DNA of 64,000 bases from CAVPFA01 sp963703655 (GTDB lineage: Bacteria > Actinomycetota > Acidimicrobiia > Acidimicrobiales > Bog-793): contig CAVPFA010000003.1 in the NCBI GenBank assembly GCA_963703655.1, positions 558,001 through 622,000 of the forward strand, given 5' to 3'. Below, piece after piece: positions 16,509 to 24,665 of this stretch. How positions within the stretch are numbered: position 1 is the first letter of the stretch; each line of letters opens with the position of its first letter. The position numbers were made by a program, and so were the translations under genes. The notes beneath the pieces are model-generated. The model was not told where the DNA came from. It did not search any database and worked only from the letters and a program-made list of their open reading frames with translations.

Positions 16509-17527
16509 GAGCTGCGGTGCTTGAGAAGCGTGGAGAGCTAGTCGTACGCGACGTGCCGGAGCCAGACAGTCCCGGTTGGGCCGTGGTCAGCACCCGGGCC
16601 GCGGGGATCTGCGGGACCGAGCTTCACATCCTTGACGCCATGTTCGAGCCGCCCAACTATCCCTTCGTGATCGGTCACGAGGCTTCGGGCGTGGTTCTAC
16701 ACGCGCCCGCTGAGAGCCGGGTCGCCGCCGGACAGCGAGTGGCCGTCTACAACATGATCGGGTGCGGCACGTGCAAGTGGTGCCGAAGCGGCAACGACCA
16801 GGTGTGCACGGACCCGATCGGCCAGCTCGGTTTCACGCTGCACGGCACCTTCTCGGACCTGGTCGCAGTCCCCGCCGAGAACCTGGTGCCGCTGCCTGAC
16901 GCGGTCTCTTTCGAGGACGCTGCGCTTCTCAGCTGCGGAGGGATGACGGCGGTGCACGCCGTGCGCCTGGCCGGCGTGGGTCTCGGCGATACGGTCGTCG
17001 TCGACGGGGTCGGCGGCGTGGGCCTGATGGTGATCCAGGTGGCGCGGGCCGCCGGAGCGCGGGTGGTCGCCATCGCCGATTCCGCCGAGAAGGCAGCGCT
17101 GGCGAAGGAGGTCGGCGCCTTCGCCACGGTCGTCCTGGGTGAAGACGGCTATGAGTCCGTCGCGACCCGGGTTCGCGAGCTCACCGGCGGAGCCGGCTCG
17201 GACCATTTCTTCGAGCTGGTCGGGACGACTGCGAGCATGCTCGCTGGCATTCGGGGACTTGCCCGCCGTGGCACCTTCGTGTCAATCGGCTACACGCCCG
17301 AGGAGCTCAAGGTCCACCCGATCGAGCTGGTCCTCTCGGAGGCCCGCGTCATATCGTCGGTGGCGGCCTCCAAGCGCGATCTCGAAGTCGCAGTCCAGCT
17401 GGCCGCCGACGGGCGCATCAAGATGGTGATCGACACGCGATACGCGCTCGAGGACGTGTCGGTCGGGATCGAGCGGCTGCGCTCACGCCAGGTGAAGGGG
17501 CGCAACGTTCTCGTCTGGCCGGGCTGA
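16505..17527 (+). CDS. zinc-dependent alcohol dehydrogenase (MDR superfamily)
   Basis: The 340-residue NAD(P)-dependent dehydrogenase has catalytic-zinc residues in GICGTELH and IGHEASG. A four-cysteine structural zinc loop reads GCGTCKWCRSGNDQVC. The Rossmann motif VDGVGGVGL follows. It is coupled by ATGA to the ACMSD-like gene and ends the second unit. In this context it may oxidise a hydroxymethyl or other alcohol group of the imported compound. The 75 bases after it separate it from the convergent binding-protein gene; I see no clear terminator there. Confidence 0.88.
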   Translation: MRAAVLEKRGELVVRDVPEPDSPGWAVVSTRAAGICGTELHILDAMFEPPNYPFVIGHEASGVVLHAPAESRVAAGQRVAVYNMIGCGTCKWCRSGNDQVCTDPIGQLGFTLHGTFSDLVAVPAENLVPLPDAVSFEDAALLSCGGMTAVHAVRLAGVGLGDTVVVDGVGGVGLMVIQVARAAGARVVAIADSAEKAALAKEVGAFATVVLGEDGYESVATRVRELTGGAGSDHFFELVGTTASMLAGIRGLARRGTFVSIGYTPEELKVHPIELVLSEARVISSVAASKRDLEVAVQLAADGRIKMVIDTRYALEDVSVGIERLRSRQVKGRNVLVWPG

Positions 17528-17602
17528 CTGGTCTGCGCCGGCCTGCCGGTCGAGGTGGCGGGCCACAGGCGGGCCAGATGTCCTGCGGGCGGTTGGGGCG
17601 CC

Positions 17603-18634
17603 CTAGCCGCTCGGAAGCAAGCTGTTGGTGAAGTCGTCAGTCGACGGTGGCGGAGTCCCCTTTATCGTGCCGTAGGACTTCAACAACTTGGTCACGCCGG
17701 CGAACATGCTGGACTTCATCTTGCCCCAGACGCCTCCGCTGAGGAAGGTCTTGGCCGTGGCGTTTCCAGTCGCCGTGACGATGTTCTTGGAATGTCCGAG
17801 AGCCGTCTCGTTGTCCTTGATCAGGATCTGCTCTGCCTGTGCGGGATGACGGGCCGAGAAGGTGTAACCCTCCGAAAGCGCCGCCAGTCCTCGCCGGAGG
17901 ACGCTGGCGTTGTTCTTTATCTCCTGGTCGGTTGCCACGAACGCATCGTCCGGGAAGCTCATCGTCGCGCCCAGGTAGCGCTCGTCGGAGAAGAGCCGAA
18001 GCTTGACTCCTGTGAGCTCTGCGGTCACGTCGTCGATGCCGCCGAACACCGTCGTGTACGCAACCCGCTTGGCTGCGAGCGCCTGATAGGCCGCGGTCGT
18101 GAGCGTCACCTGATTGAAGACGGGCTTCTTGACCCCGGCCTTCTTGAAGATCGCCGTGATGATCGCGGGGTCGCTGGGGGTGCCGAAGCCCCCGTAGAGC
18201 TGCCCGCTCAGCTGTGCGACGTTCTTGTACTTCGACGATGCCAGGACAGCGAGCGCGATCGTGTTGACCTGGGTCACGCCGGCCACCGCCCGGTACTTGA
18301 GGCCGGTGGAACGAGTGGCGGGGATGTTAGGCGGGTATGTCAGCGCAAGATCGGTCTTGCCCGTGCTGAGGAGAGTCTCTGCGGGAATGCTCGCGTAAGG
18401 AATGATGACCGGCTTGATGTGCTCCTTCGCGAAGTAACCATTGCTGATTGCCGCGTAGATACCGAGATAGTCGACGTTCGCATAGAAGTCGAGGGCGATT
18501 CGTAGGGTCTGGGAGCTGGTGCTGGCGCTAGCTGTGGCTGCCGCAGAGGCGCCTGCTGAGACGCCGCAGGTCGCAGCCACAAGCGCCGCGACAGACAGGC
18601 TCAGGAGCCATTTGACACTTCGCGCACGACGCAC
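17603..18634 (-). CDS. ABC importer substrate-binding protein, NMT1/THI5-like (second system)
   Basis: A 343-residue exported protein begins with a signal sequence (basic start, then LLSLSVAALVAATCGVSAGA). The mature part begins TLRIALDFYANVDYLGIYAAISNGYF, the usual first strand of the family, followed by TDLALTYPPNIP and YGGFGTPSDPAIITAIF. It differs widely from the protein at 3061, so it is not a recent copy. The GTG start has GGGAGG seven bases upstream. The permease and ATPase lie divergently across a 245-base gap, an uncommon layout for such importers. Confidence 0.88.
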   Translation of the reverse strand: MRRARSVKWLLSLSVAALVAATCGVSAGASAAATASASTSSQTLRIALDFYANVDYLGIYAAISNGYFAKEHIKPVIIPYASIPAETLLSTGKTDLALTYPPNIPATRSTGLKYRAVAGVTQVNTIALAVLASSKYKNVAQLSGQLYGGFGTPSDPAIITAIFKKAGVKKPVFNQVTLTTAAYQALAAKRVAYTTVFGGIDDVTAELTGVKLRLFSDERYLGATMSFPDDAFVATDQEIKNNASVLRRGLAALSEGYTFSARHPAQAEQILIKDNETALGHSKNIVTATGNATAKTFLSGGVWGKMKSSMFAGVTKLLKSYGTIKGTPPPSTDDFTNSLLPSG

Positions 18635-18879
18635 GCGTTCCTCCCTTGTCTATTGGGAGCTGCCCCCCAAGGCCACGGTTGCGAGACCGAGGTGTCGGAA
18701 GTTAGCCTGACCGAGATCTAATGTCCAATTTCGTGAGCTTGTAAGCCCGGAGCAGTACGTGAGCCTATAAGCCCGAGCAGCGGCAGGACCAACCTGGGCG
18801 AGCGCTCCTCCGGCGGCCCCCAGGCGGAAGACAGCAACGGCCTATCAGCCGGCTCGCTCTCTTGTCGGGAAGGAGAACT
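18635..18879. promoter_or_regulatory. divergent promoter region between binding protein and permease
   Basis: The 245 bases separate two divergent gene starts, so at least two promoters are expected. AT-richer stretches occur around 18700-18750. No clear -35/-10 pair, riboswitch or copy of the 25-base element was found. Confidence 0.4.
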
Positions 18880-19680
18880 ATGCCTGAGCGCCGGCATCGG
18901 ACAGCCCGAGGCTCGAAGGCCGCAGCGTGGGCGTCCAAGATCGTGCCTCCTGCGCTCTTCCTTGCCGTGGTGACCGGTATCTGGCAGGGGGCCGTGAAGG
19001 TCTTCAGCGTGGACCCGTCGGTCCTGCCGTCACCGAGCTTGATCGTCTCGGCGACGTGGGATGACAGGGTCAATCTATGGCCCGCGGTGTGGACTACCAG
19101 CCGTGAGACCATCTTCGGCCTTCTGGTCGCGATTTCCGTAGCCTTCTTGATTGCAACGATCATCGACTCTTCGCGCGCCATGAACCACTCGCTCTATCCT
19201 CTTATCATCGCATCTCAAACGCTGCCGATCATCGCTCTCGCGCCCCTGGTTGTGATCTGGTTCGGGTTCGGGATCATGCCGAAAGTGCTCATCGTTGCCC
19301 TCTTCAGCTTTTTCCCCATCACAGTTGGTCTCGTGCAGGGCTTGGCGACGGCGGACCGGGACACGCTCAACCTTTTAAGGACGATGGGCGCCAAGCGATG
19401 GCAACTGCTGCGAAGGGCGCGTTTGCCGCACGCACTTCCCCAGTTCTTCACGGGCTTGAAGATCTCGGTCACGTACTCGTTCTCGGCTGCGATCATCGCT
19501 GAGTTCGTCGGTGCTCAGCAGGGTCTCGGCGTGTACATGATCTCGAGCAAGAACGCCGCGCCACCGCTGACAGACCTTGTGTTCGGCGCCGTGCTGGTGA
19601 CCGCGCTTCTGACTTGCGCTCTGTTCTTGATCGTGGCGCTGATGCAACGGCTTGCGATGCCCTGGCGTCCCCGGAAGTGA
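18880..19680 (+). CDS. ABC importer permease (second system)
   Basis: The 266-residue permease has about six membrane segments. The EAA-like loop is LLRTMGAKRWQLLRRARLPHALP, and IASQTLPIIALAPLVVIWFGFG matches the first importer's permease in style. ATG at 18880 has AGGAGA at close spacing. An in-frame TTG 18 bases earlier is less likely. The ATPase gene starts 10 bases after its stop. Confidence 0.91.
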   Translation: MPERRHRTARGSKAAAWASKIVPPALFLAVVTGIWQGAVKVFSVDPSVLPSPSLIVSATWDDRVNLWPAVWTTSRETIFGLLVAISVAFLIATIIDSSRAMNHSLYPLIIASQTLPIIALAPLVVIWFGFGIMPKVLIVALFSFFPITVGLVQGLATADRDTLNLLRTMGAKRWQLLRRARLPHALPQFFTGLKISVTYSFSAAIIAEFVGAQQGLGVYMISSKNAAPPLTDLVFGAVLVTALLTCALFLIVALMQRLAMPWRPRK

Positions 19681-19690
19681 CAAAGCGAAC

Positions 19691-20497
19691 GTGACCGGCG
19701 AACGAGGGGTCGCGCTCGAGCTGAGCGGCGTCACGAAGCGATTCGTGTCACGAGACCAGACGGTACTGGCTGTTGACGGCGTGGACCTTCTCGCGAGGGC
19801 TGGCGAGTTCACGACCGTCATCGGCCCGACCGGCTGCGGCAAGAGCACGCTCTTGAACATCGTCGCGGGGCTCGAGGAGCCGAGCGACGGTGAGGTGCGG
19901 ATAAACGATGTGCGGGTGGTGGACAGACTCGGTGCAAGCGCATACATGCCACAGCACGACGCGCTGTTGCCGTGGCGACGCGTCGTGGACAACACGACGC
20001 TGGCGCTCGAGCTCCAAGGGATTGGAAAAAAGGACGCACGTGAGCGAGCCTTCCCGCTGCTCGAGCGGTTCGGGCTCCACCATTTCGCCCACGCGTGGCC
20101 TTGGCAGCTCTCGGGAGGGATGCGGCACCGGGTGGCCTTCCTCCGGACCGTGATCTCCGAGCCCAAGTTGATGATGCTCGACGAGCCGTTCACGGCACTT
20201 GACGCCTTCACACGCTCCGACCTGCAGCAGTGGCTGGCCGAGGTGTGGGCAGAGTTCGGGGCGACCGTCCTTCTTGTCACCCACGACGTCGCCGAAGCCG
20301 TGTTCTTGTCGGATCGCGTATACGTGATGACGCCCCGGCCAGGACGAGTGTCGGCTGTCGTGGACATAGATCTGCCGCGTCCGCGGACTCTCGAGCAACA
20401 GGAGAGCGAGGCCTTCACGTCCTTCGAGCGGCGGCTCCGCCACGAGCTCCACCGTGGGATCATGGCGGCCGAGGATGTCGTGGAGCCGACCAGTTGA
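19691..20497 (+). CDS. ABC importer ATP-binding protein (second system)
   Basis: The 268-residue ATPase has Walker A GPTGCGKST (45-53), MPQHDALLPW with the Q-loop, LSGGM (140-144), LMMLDEP (160-166) and VTHDVAEA with the H-loop His at 198. GTG at 19691 gives a normal N-terminus, unlike the extended first-system ATPase. It belongs with the permease at 18880 and the divergent binding protein at 17603. The substrate may be the same as, or an intermediate related to, that of the first importer. Confidence 0.91.
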   Translation: MTGERGVALELSGVTKRFVSRDQTVLAVDGVDLLARAGEFTTVIGPTGCGKSTLLNIVAGLEEPSDGEVRINDVRVVDRLGASAYMPQHDALLPWRRVVDNTTLALELQGIGKKDARERAFPLLERFGLHHFAHAWPWQLSGGMRHRVAFLRTVISEPKLMMLDEPFTALDAFTRSDLQQWLAEVWAEFGATVLLVTHDVAEAVFLSDRVYVMTPRPGRVSAVVDIDLPRPRTLEQQESEAFTSFERRLRHELHRGIMAAEDVVEPTS

Positions 20498-20531
20498 GTC
20501 ACGCCGCTGCCGGCTTCTGAGGCGGGTTCTC

Positions 20532-22091
20532 TCAGGCGTCTCGCCGTGGAACCCTCGCGTTGTACACGTAGGCGGGCTCGGTCGGCGTCTGGTCCCACGG
20601 GCGGTAGAAGTCCACGACGAGGGGCATCACGAGATCAGCGAGCTCCTTCCGTCGCTGCTCGGACGCGGAGAGGCTGAATATCCCGCGCTCGGCGGCCTCC
20701 GCGACACGGTCGCGCACGGCGTGCTCGTCGACAGTGGCTATCTCGCCGTCCTCGAGCACGACCCGGCCGTGGATCATGGAGAGCCTGACGTCTCGGCTGT
20801 CCGCCCTGTCCAGCAGGACGTTGAGCAACGGCTCGTTCCGGTAGCGCTCGGGCGGAAACAGCAGTCTTGCCTTGCTGATCAAGAGGAGATCAGCGAAGGC
20901 ACCAGGAGTGAGACGCCCCGTTCTTCCGGGAAAGCCCATCGCGCGAGCCCCGTTCTCGGCCGCAGCCCGCAATACCGAGGCACTGTCGAGCCTCCCTCCG
21001 GGGAAGTCGCGCGGAATGCGCTGCAAGTAACAAGCGAGCCTCAGCTCTTGGAAGAAGTCTTCGGTCTCGGAGAAAGAGATGCCGTCGGTGCCGAACCCCA
21101 CTCTCCCTCCGAGCTCCATGATGTCCCGGACGCGGCTGATGCCGCTCGAGAGGCGCAAGTTCGAGCCCGGGTTATGGGATGCCACTACACCCGAGTCGGC
21201 AAATAGCGCCAGGTCCTCGTCAGTCGCCCAGACGAAATGGGCGAAGCTGACGTCCTCACCGAGGATGCCGAGGTCAGATAGCCGGCGCACGGCAGTCTTG
21301 CCGTAAGCATCGATGTTGAACATCATCTCAGAGCGCGTCTCGAGCACGTGGGTCGTGATTCCCGTGGCGTACTCGTCCGCGACGCGCCGGCAGCGGCTAT
21401 AGAGCTCGTCCGAGCATGCCGGAGTCCAGTCCGGACCCAGGAGCACGCGTATGCGGCCGTGGCGGCCGTCCCAGGACTCCACGAGTTGACCGTACGCGGC
21501 CAGCACGTCGTCGACCGGCCATGCATACCCCATCGACGTCCCGGCTATCTCCGTCGCGACCTCGGGCGCAAGCATCCCGAGAAACTGGTCGTCAGGCGCA
21601 TGGATGTACTTGTTCTGGTCGCGAAGCGCCAGCGCAAAGGCTGCCCGCGTCCCAAGGCGCTCGTGTGCTCGCAGGACCGGCTCCGAGCCGAAAAGGGGCA
21701 TCGAGGGCTTCCCGTAGTACATGTCGACCATGCCGGTCTGGCCGCCGCGGACGCAGTTGATGAGGCCGAGCAGGACGGCCGCTTCGAGGTCGGTCTCGTC
21801 GAAGCGGGCCTTTGCGCCGAGATAGAGGTTCGCCTTCTCGAATACGAACTGGACGAGCCCCGGCGCGACGGCGCACTCGGAGTGGTAGTGGCAGTTCACG
21901 AATCCCGGCATGATGATCTCGCCCTCATCTCCGATGACTCGGTCGAACGGGCCGCGCTGCTCGAGGGATTCCCGCGGCCCGACCGCCTCGATGGTCTCGC
22001 CGCTGACGATCACCGCCCCATCGGGGACCAGCATTGGATCGGAGCACGTGACGACGGGGTCACCGAGCAGCAACGTCCTTGGCGCACTCAT
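20532..22091 (-). CDS. TRZ/ATZ-family amidohydrolase (third full copy, divergent)
   Basis: The 519-residue deaminase/chlorohydrolase relative has MPGFVNCHYHSE (HxH), ITTHVLETRSE, VSFAHFVWAT, VASHNPGSNLRL and GFGTDGISFSETED with the canonical GTD metal Asp. It is about 75 residues longer than the tandem pair and only distantly similar. Its ATG overlaps the TAA of the helicase gene by one base (TAATG), so it is probably translated from a transcript that starts before the helicase. It lies convergent to the second importer. A heterocyclic C-N or C-Cl bond is the likely target. Confidence 0.87.
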   Translation of the reverse strand: MSAPRTLLLGDPVVTCSDPMLVPDGAVIVSGETIEAVGPRESLEQRGPFDRVIGDEGEIIMPGFVNCHYHSECAVAPGLVQFVFEKANLYLGAKARFDETDLEAAVLLGLINCVRGGQTGMVDMYYGKPSMPLFGSEPVLRAHERLGTRAAFALALRDQNKYIHAPDDQFLGMLAPEVATEIAGTSMGYAWPVDDVLAAYGQLVESWDGRHGRIRVLLGPDWTPACSDELYSRCRRVADEYATGITTHVLETRSEMMFNIDAYGKTAVRRLSDLGILGEDVSFAHFVWATDEDLALFADSGVVASHNPGSNLRLSSGISRVRDIMELGGRVGFGTDGISFSETEDFFQELRLACYLQRIPRDFPGGRLDSASVLRAAAENGARAMGFPGRTGRLTPGAFADLLLISKARLLFPPERYRNEPLLNVLLDRADSRDVRLSMIHGRVVLEDGEIATVDEHAVRDRVAEAAERGIFSLSASEQRRKELADLVMPLVVDFYRPWDQTPTEPAYVYNARVPRRDA

Positions 22092-24490
22092 TACGCGCGC
22101 TCCAGCGGGCTGAGTGCGAGGAGAAAGCGCTTCTCCCCGTAGTCGGGAAACCGGATCGTGGCCCTGGCGTCGTCTCCGTCGCCCTGCAGGTCGAGCACCA
22201 CTCCCTGGCCGAAGCGGGCGTGCACGACCGCGTCGCCGCGAGCGAGGCCGAGGCGTTCGGCGCCGCTGGTGGCCCCGGCGGCCTGTGACCCGGGGTACCG
22301 GCCGTCGCCGCCACCCCCGCCCGCAAAGCCCCGCCCTGCGCCGATAACGACCCCTTCGGCCACGTCCTGGATCAGCTGTTCGGGGATCTCCTTCAAGAAC
22401 CGGCTCGGGAAGCTCTGCTGGATGCTGCCGAACAGCATGCGGCTCCAGGTGTGCGTGAGGTACAGCCGCTCGCGGGCGCGCGTCACGCCGACGTAGCAGA
22501 GCCGCCGCTCCTCCTCGAGCTCGTCCGGCTCGCCCAGTGTCTGGGCATGCGGGAAGACCCCCTCTTCCATCCCCGTCATGAACACGACGCGGAACTCGAG
22601 GCCCTTGGCGGAGTGAAGGGTCATCAGCGACACGCTCGGCCCGTCGTCGAGCACGTCGGTCGCGGCCACGAGCGCGGTCGATTCGAGGAACGATTCGAGA
22701 TTCTCGTGCTCGGACGCGACGTTCATCAGCTCGGCGAGGTTCTCGACGCGGCCTTCGGCGTCGATCGAACGGCTGCCCCCGATGGTGATCTCGGCCTCGA
22801 GCATGTCCCTGTAGCCGGTGCGATCGAGGAGTGCCTCGATCAACAGGTCCGGGGGACGCGTGACGAGGTCGCCGGACCGGACCTCGTCGAGCAGGTCGAG
22901 CAGGGCTCGGATGCCGGCCAACGCCTTGCCCGATGCCCCGGCTTCGTCGGCGCGCTCGAGAGCGGCGACGAAGCCGATGCCGCGCTCGCCGGCAAAGGCG
23001 ATCAGACGCGCGACGGTCGCGTCGCCGATGCCGCGCCGCGGCGTGTTCAGTATCCGGCGAAGCGAGACCTCGTCGCCCGGGTTGGCGACGACTCGCAGGT
23101 AGGCGAGAAGGTCCCGGATCTCGCGCCGGTCGTAGAAACGGGTCCCGCCGACCACGGTGTACGCGATCCCACGATCGGCGAGCGAGGTCTCGAGAGCGCG
23201 GCTCTGCGCGTTCGTCCGGTAGAAGACGGCGATCTCGCCGTAGCCGACGCCCTCGTCGCGCTGCAGCGCGGCGATCTCGCTCGTCACGAACGAAGCCTCG
23301 TCCCGGTCGTCGCCCGCCCGGTAGCGCCGGATCGGCTCGCCTCTTCCGAGAGCGCTCCACAGATCCTTCTCCTGACGCAGCAAGTTGTTCGCGATTACGG
23401 CGTTGGCGGCGTCGAGGATCGTCTGGCTGGACCGGTAGTTCTGGTCGAGCACGATCATGCGGGCGTCGGGGAACGCCCTCTCGAACTCGAGAAGGTTGCG
23501 CATCTCGGCGCCACGGAAGCGGTAGATGCTCTGGTCGGTGTCGCCGACGACGCACACGTTGCGCCGAGCCTGGCCGAGCAGGATCACGAGCTCGTTCTGG
23601 GCGAGGTTCGTGTCCTGGTACTCGTCGACGAGGACGTGCTCGAACCGCTCCTGGTAGTACTCGAGCACATCGGGGTGCTCGCGGAACATCCGCACCGTGC
23701 GGACGAGGAGGTCGTCGAAGTCCATCGCGTTCGCCGCCACCAGGCGTCGCTCGTACTCGCCGTAGGCCTGAGCGATCCGCCGCTCGTAGATCGTCCCGGC
23801 GCGCTGCTCGAAGGCCGCGGCTTCGACCAGGTCGGACTTGGCGGCGCTGATGACACCGAGGACTGCGCGAGGCGGGAATCGCCGCAGGTCGACGCCGAGA
23901 TCGTCGAGGACGTGCTCGACCAGCCGCCGGCTGTCGCCGTCGTCGTAGATGGTGAACCCGGGCCGGTACCCGATCCGCTCGACGTTGCGGCGCAGCATCC
24001 TCACGCATGCGGCGTGGAACGTCGACACCCACATCCTCTCGGCATCGGGGCCGACGAGCTCCACCACCCGGCGGCGCATCTCGTCTGCAGCCTTGTTCGT
24101 GAACGTGATGGCGAGGATGCGCCACGGAGGCACCCCGGAGGCGACGAGCCGGGCGATGCGCCGCGTCAGCACGCGTGTCTTGCCGGAGCCGGCACCGGCC
24201 ACGACGAGAAGCGGGCCGCCGTCGTGCAGCACAGCTTCGCGCTGGGGCTCGTTCAAGTCGGCGACGAGGTCCTCCACCGCAGCCGCCATCGACGCCGCGG
24301 CCGCCGCGGCGTCCTCGGGCGCCGCGAACATGCCAGCGTCCTCGGGCGCCGCGACCGTGCCGGCGTCCTCGGGCGCGACCTTGCCGAGTCCCTCGGCCGG
24401 CCGACCGCGGCCGAGCGGGGGCAGGCCCCCGAGCAGGTCCCACTCCTCGGGGGCCCATGTGTCGGGAGCTCGCGGCGGCACGGACGACAT
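22091..24490 (-). CDS. pcrA: ATP-dependent DNA helicase PcrA/UvrD
   Basis: The 799-residue superfamily-1 helicase acts in nucleotide excision repair and in clearing replication blocks. Walker A GAGSGKT lies at 99-105. AITFTNKAADEM, LVDEYQDTN, VVGDTDQSIYRFRGAE, DQNYRSS, LMTLHSAKGLEF and VGVTRARERL are motifs Ia to VI in order. The C-terminal AVVHARFGQGVVL is the Tudor-like domain of PcrA. The N-terminus carries a small APEDAG repeat (residues 39-60), which is probably disordered. ATG at 24490 was chosen because the longer reading upstream is low-complexity basic sequence without homology. Confidence 0.94.
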   Translation of the reverse strand: MSSVPPRAPDTWAPEEWDLLGGLPPLGRGRPAEGLGKVAPEDAGTVAAPEDAGMFAAPEDAAAAAASMAAAVEDLVADLNEPQREAVLHDGGPLLVVAGAGSGKTRVLTRRIARLVASGVPPWRILAITFTNKAADEMRRRVVELVGPDAERMWVSTFHAACVRMLRRNVERIGYRPGFTIYDDGDSRRLVEHVLDDLGVDLRRFPPRAVLGVISAAKSDLVEAAAFEQRAGTIYERRIAQAYGEYERRLVAANAMDFDDLLVRTVRMFREHPDVLEYYQERFEHVLVDEYQDTNLAQNELVILLGQARRNVCVVGDTDQSIYRFRGAEMRNLLEFERAFPDARMIVLDQNYRSSQTILDAANAVIANNLLRQEKDLWSALGRGEPIRRYRAGDDRDEASFVTSEIAALQRDEGVGYGEIAVFYRTNAQSRALETSLADRGIAYTVVGGTRFYDRREIRDLLAYLRVVANPGDEVSLRRILNTPRRGIGDATVARLIAFAGERGIGFVAALERADEAGASGKALAGIRALLDLLDEVRSGDLVTRPPDLLIEALLDRTGYRDMLEAEITIGGSRSIDAEGRVENLAELMNVASEHENLESFLESTALVAATDVLDDGPSVSLMTLHSAKGLEFRVVFMTGMEEGVFPHAQTLGEPDELEEERRLCYVGVTRARERLYLTHTWSRMLFGSIQQSFPSRFLKEIPEQLIQDVAEGVVIGAGRGFAGGGGGDGRYPGSQAAGATSGAERLGLARGDAVVHARFGQGVVLDLQGDGDDARATIRFPDYGEKRFLLALSPLERA

Positions 24491-24665
24491 CACACCCGAG
24501 ACTACCGGCGCCCTCGTGCGCTCCCGGAGGAGGACGCGCCGAAGCCGCCCGGGCCGGCGATGTCGCCCTGGGGCGCTCCCGGCCGCAAGGTAGGATCTAA
24601 GAAGTGGATATGTCATCGCCCCTTACCGCCAGGCACGAGGACCACCGCGTACGGTCATCGATCCC

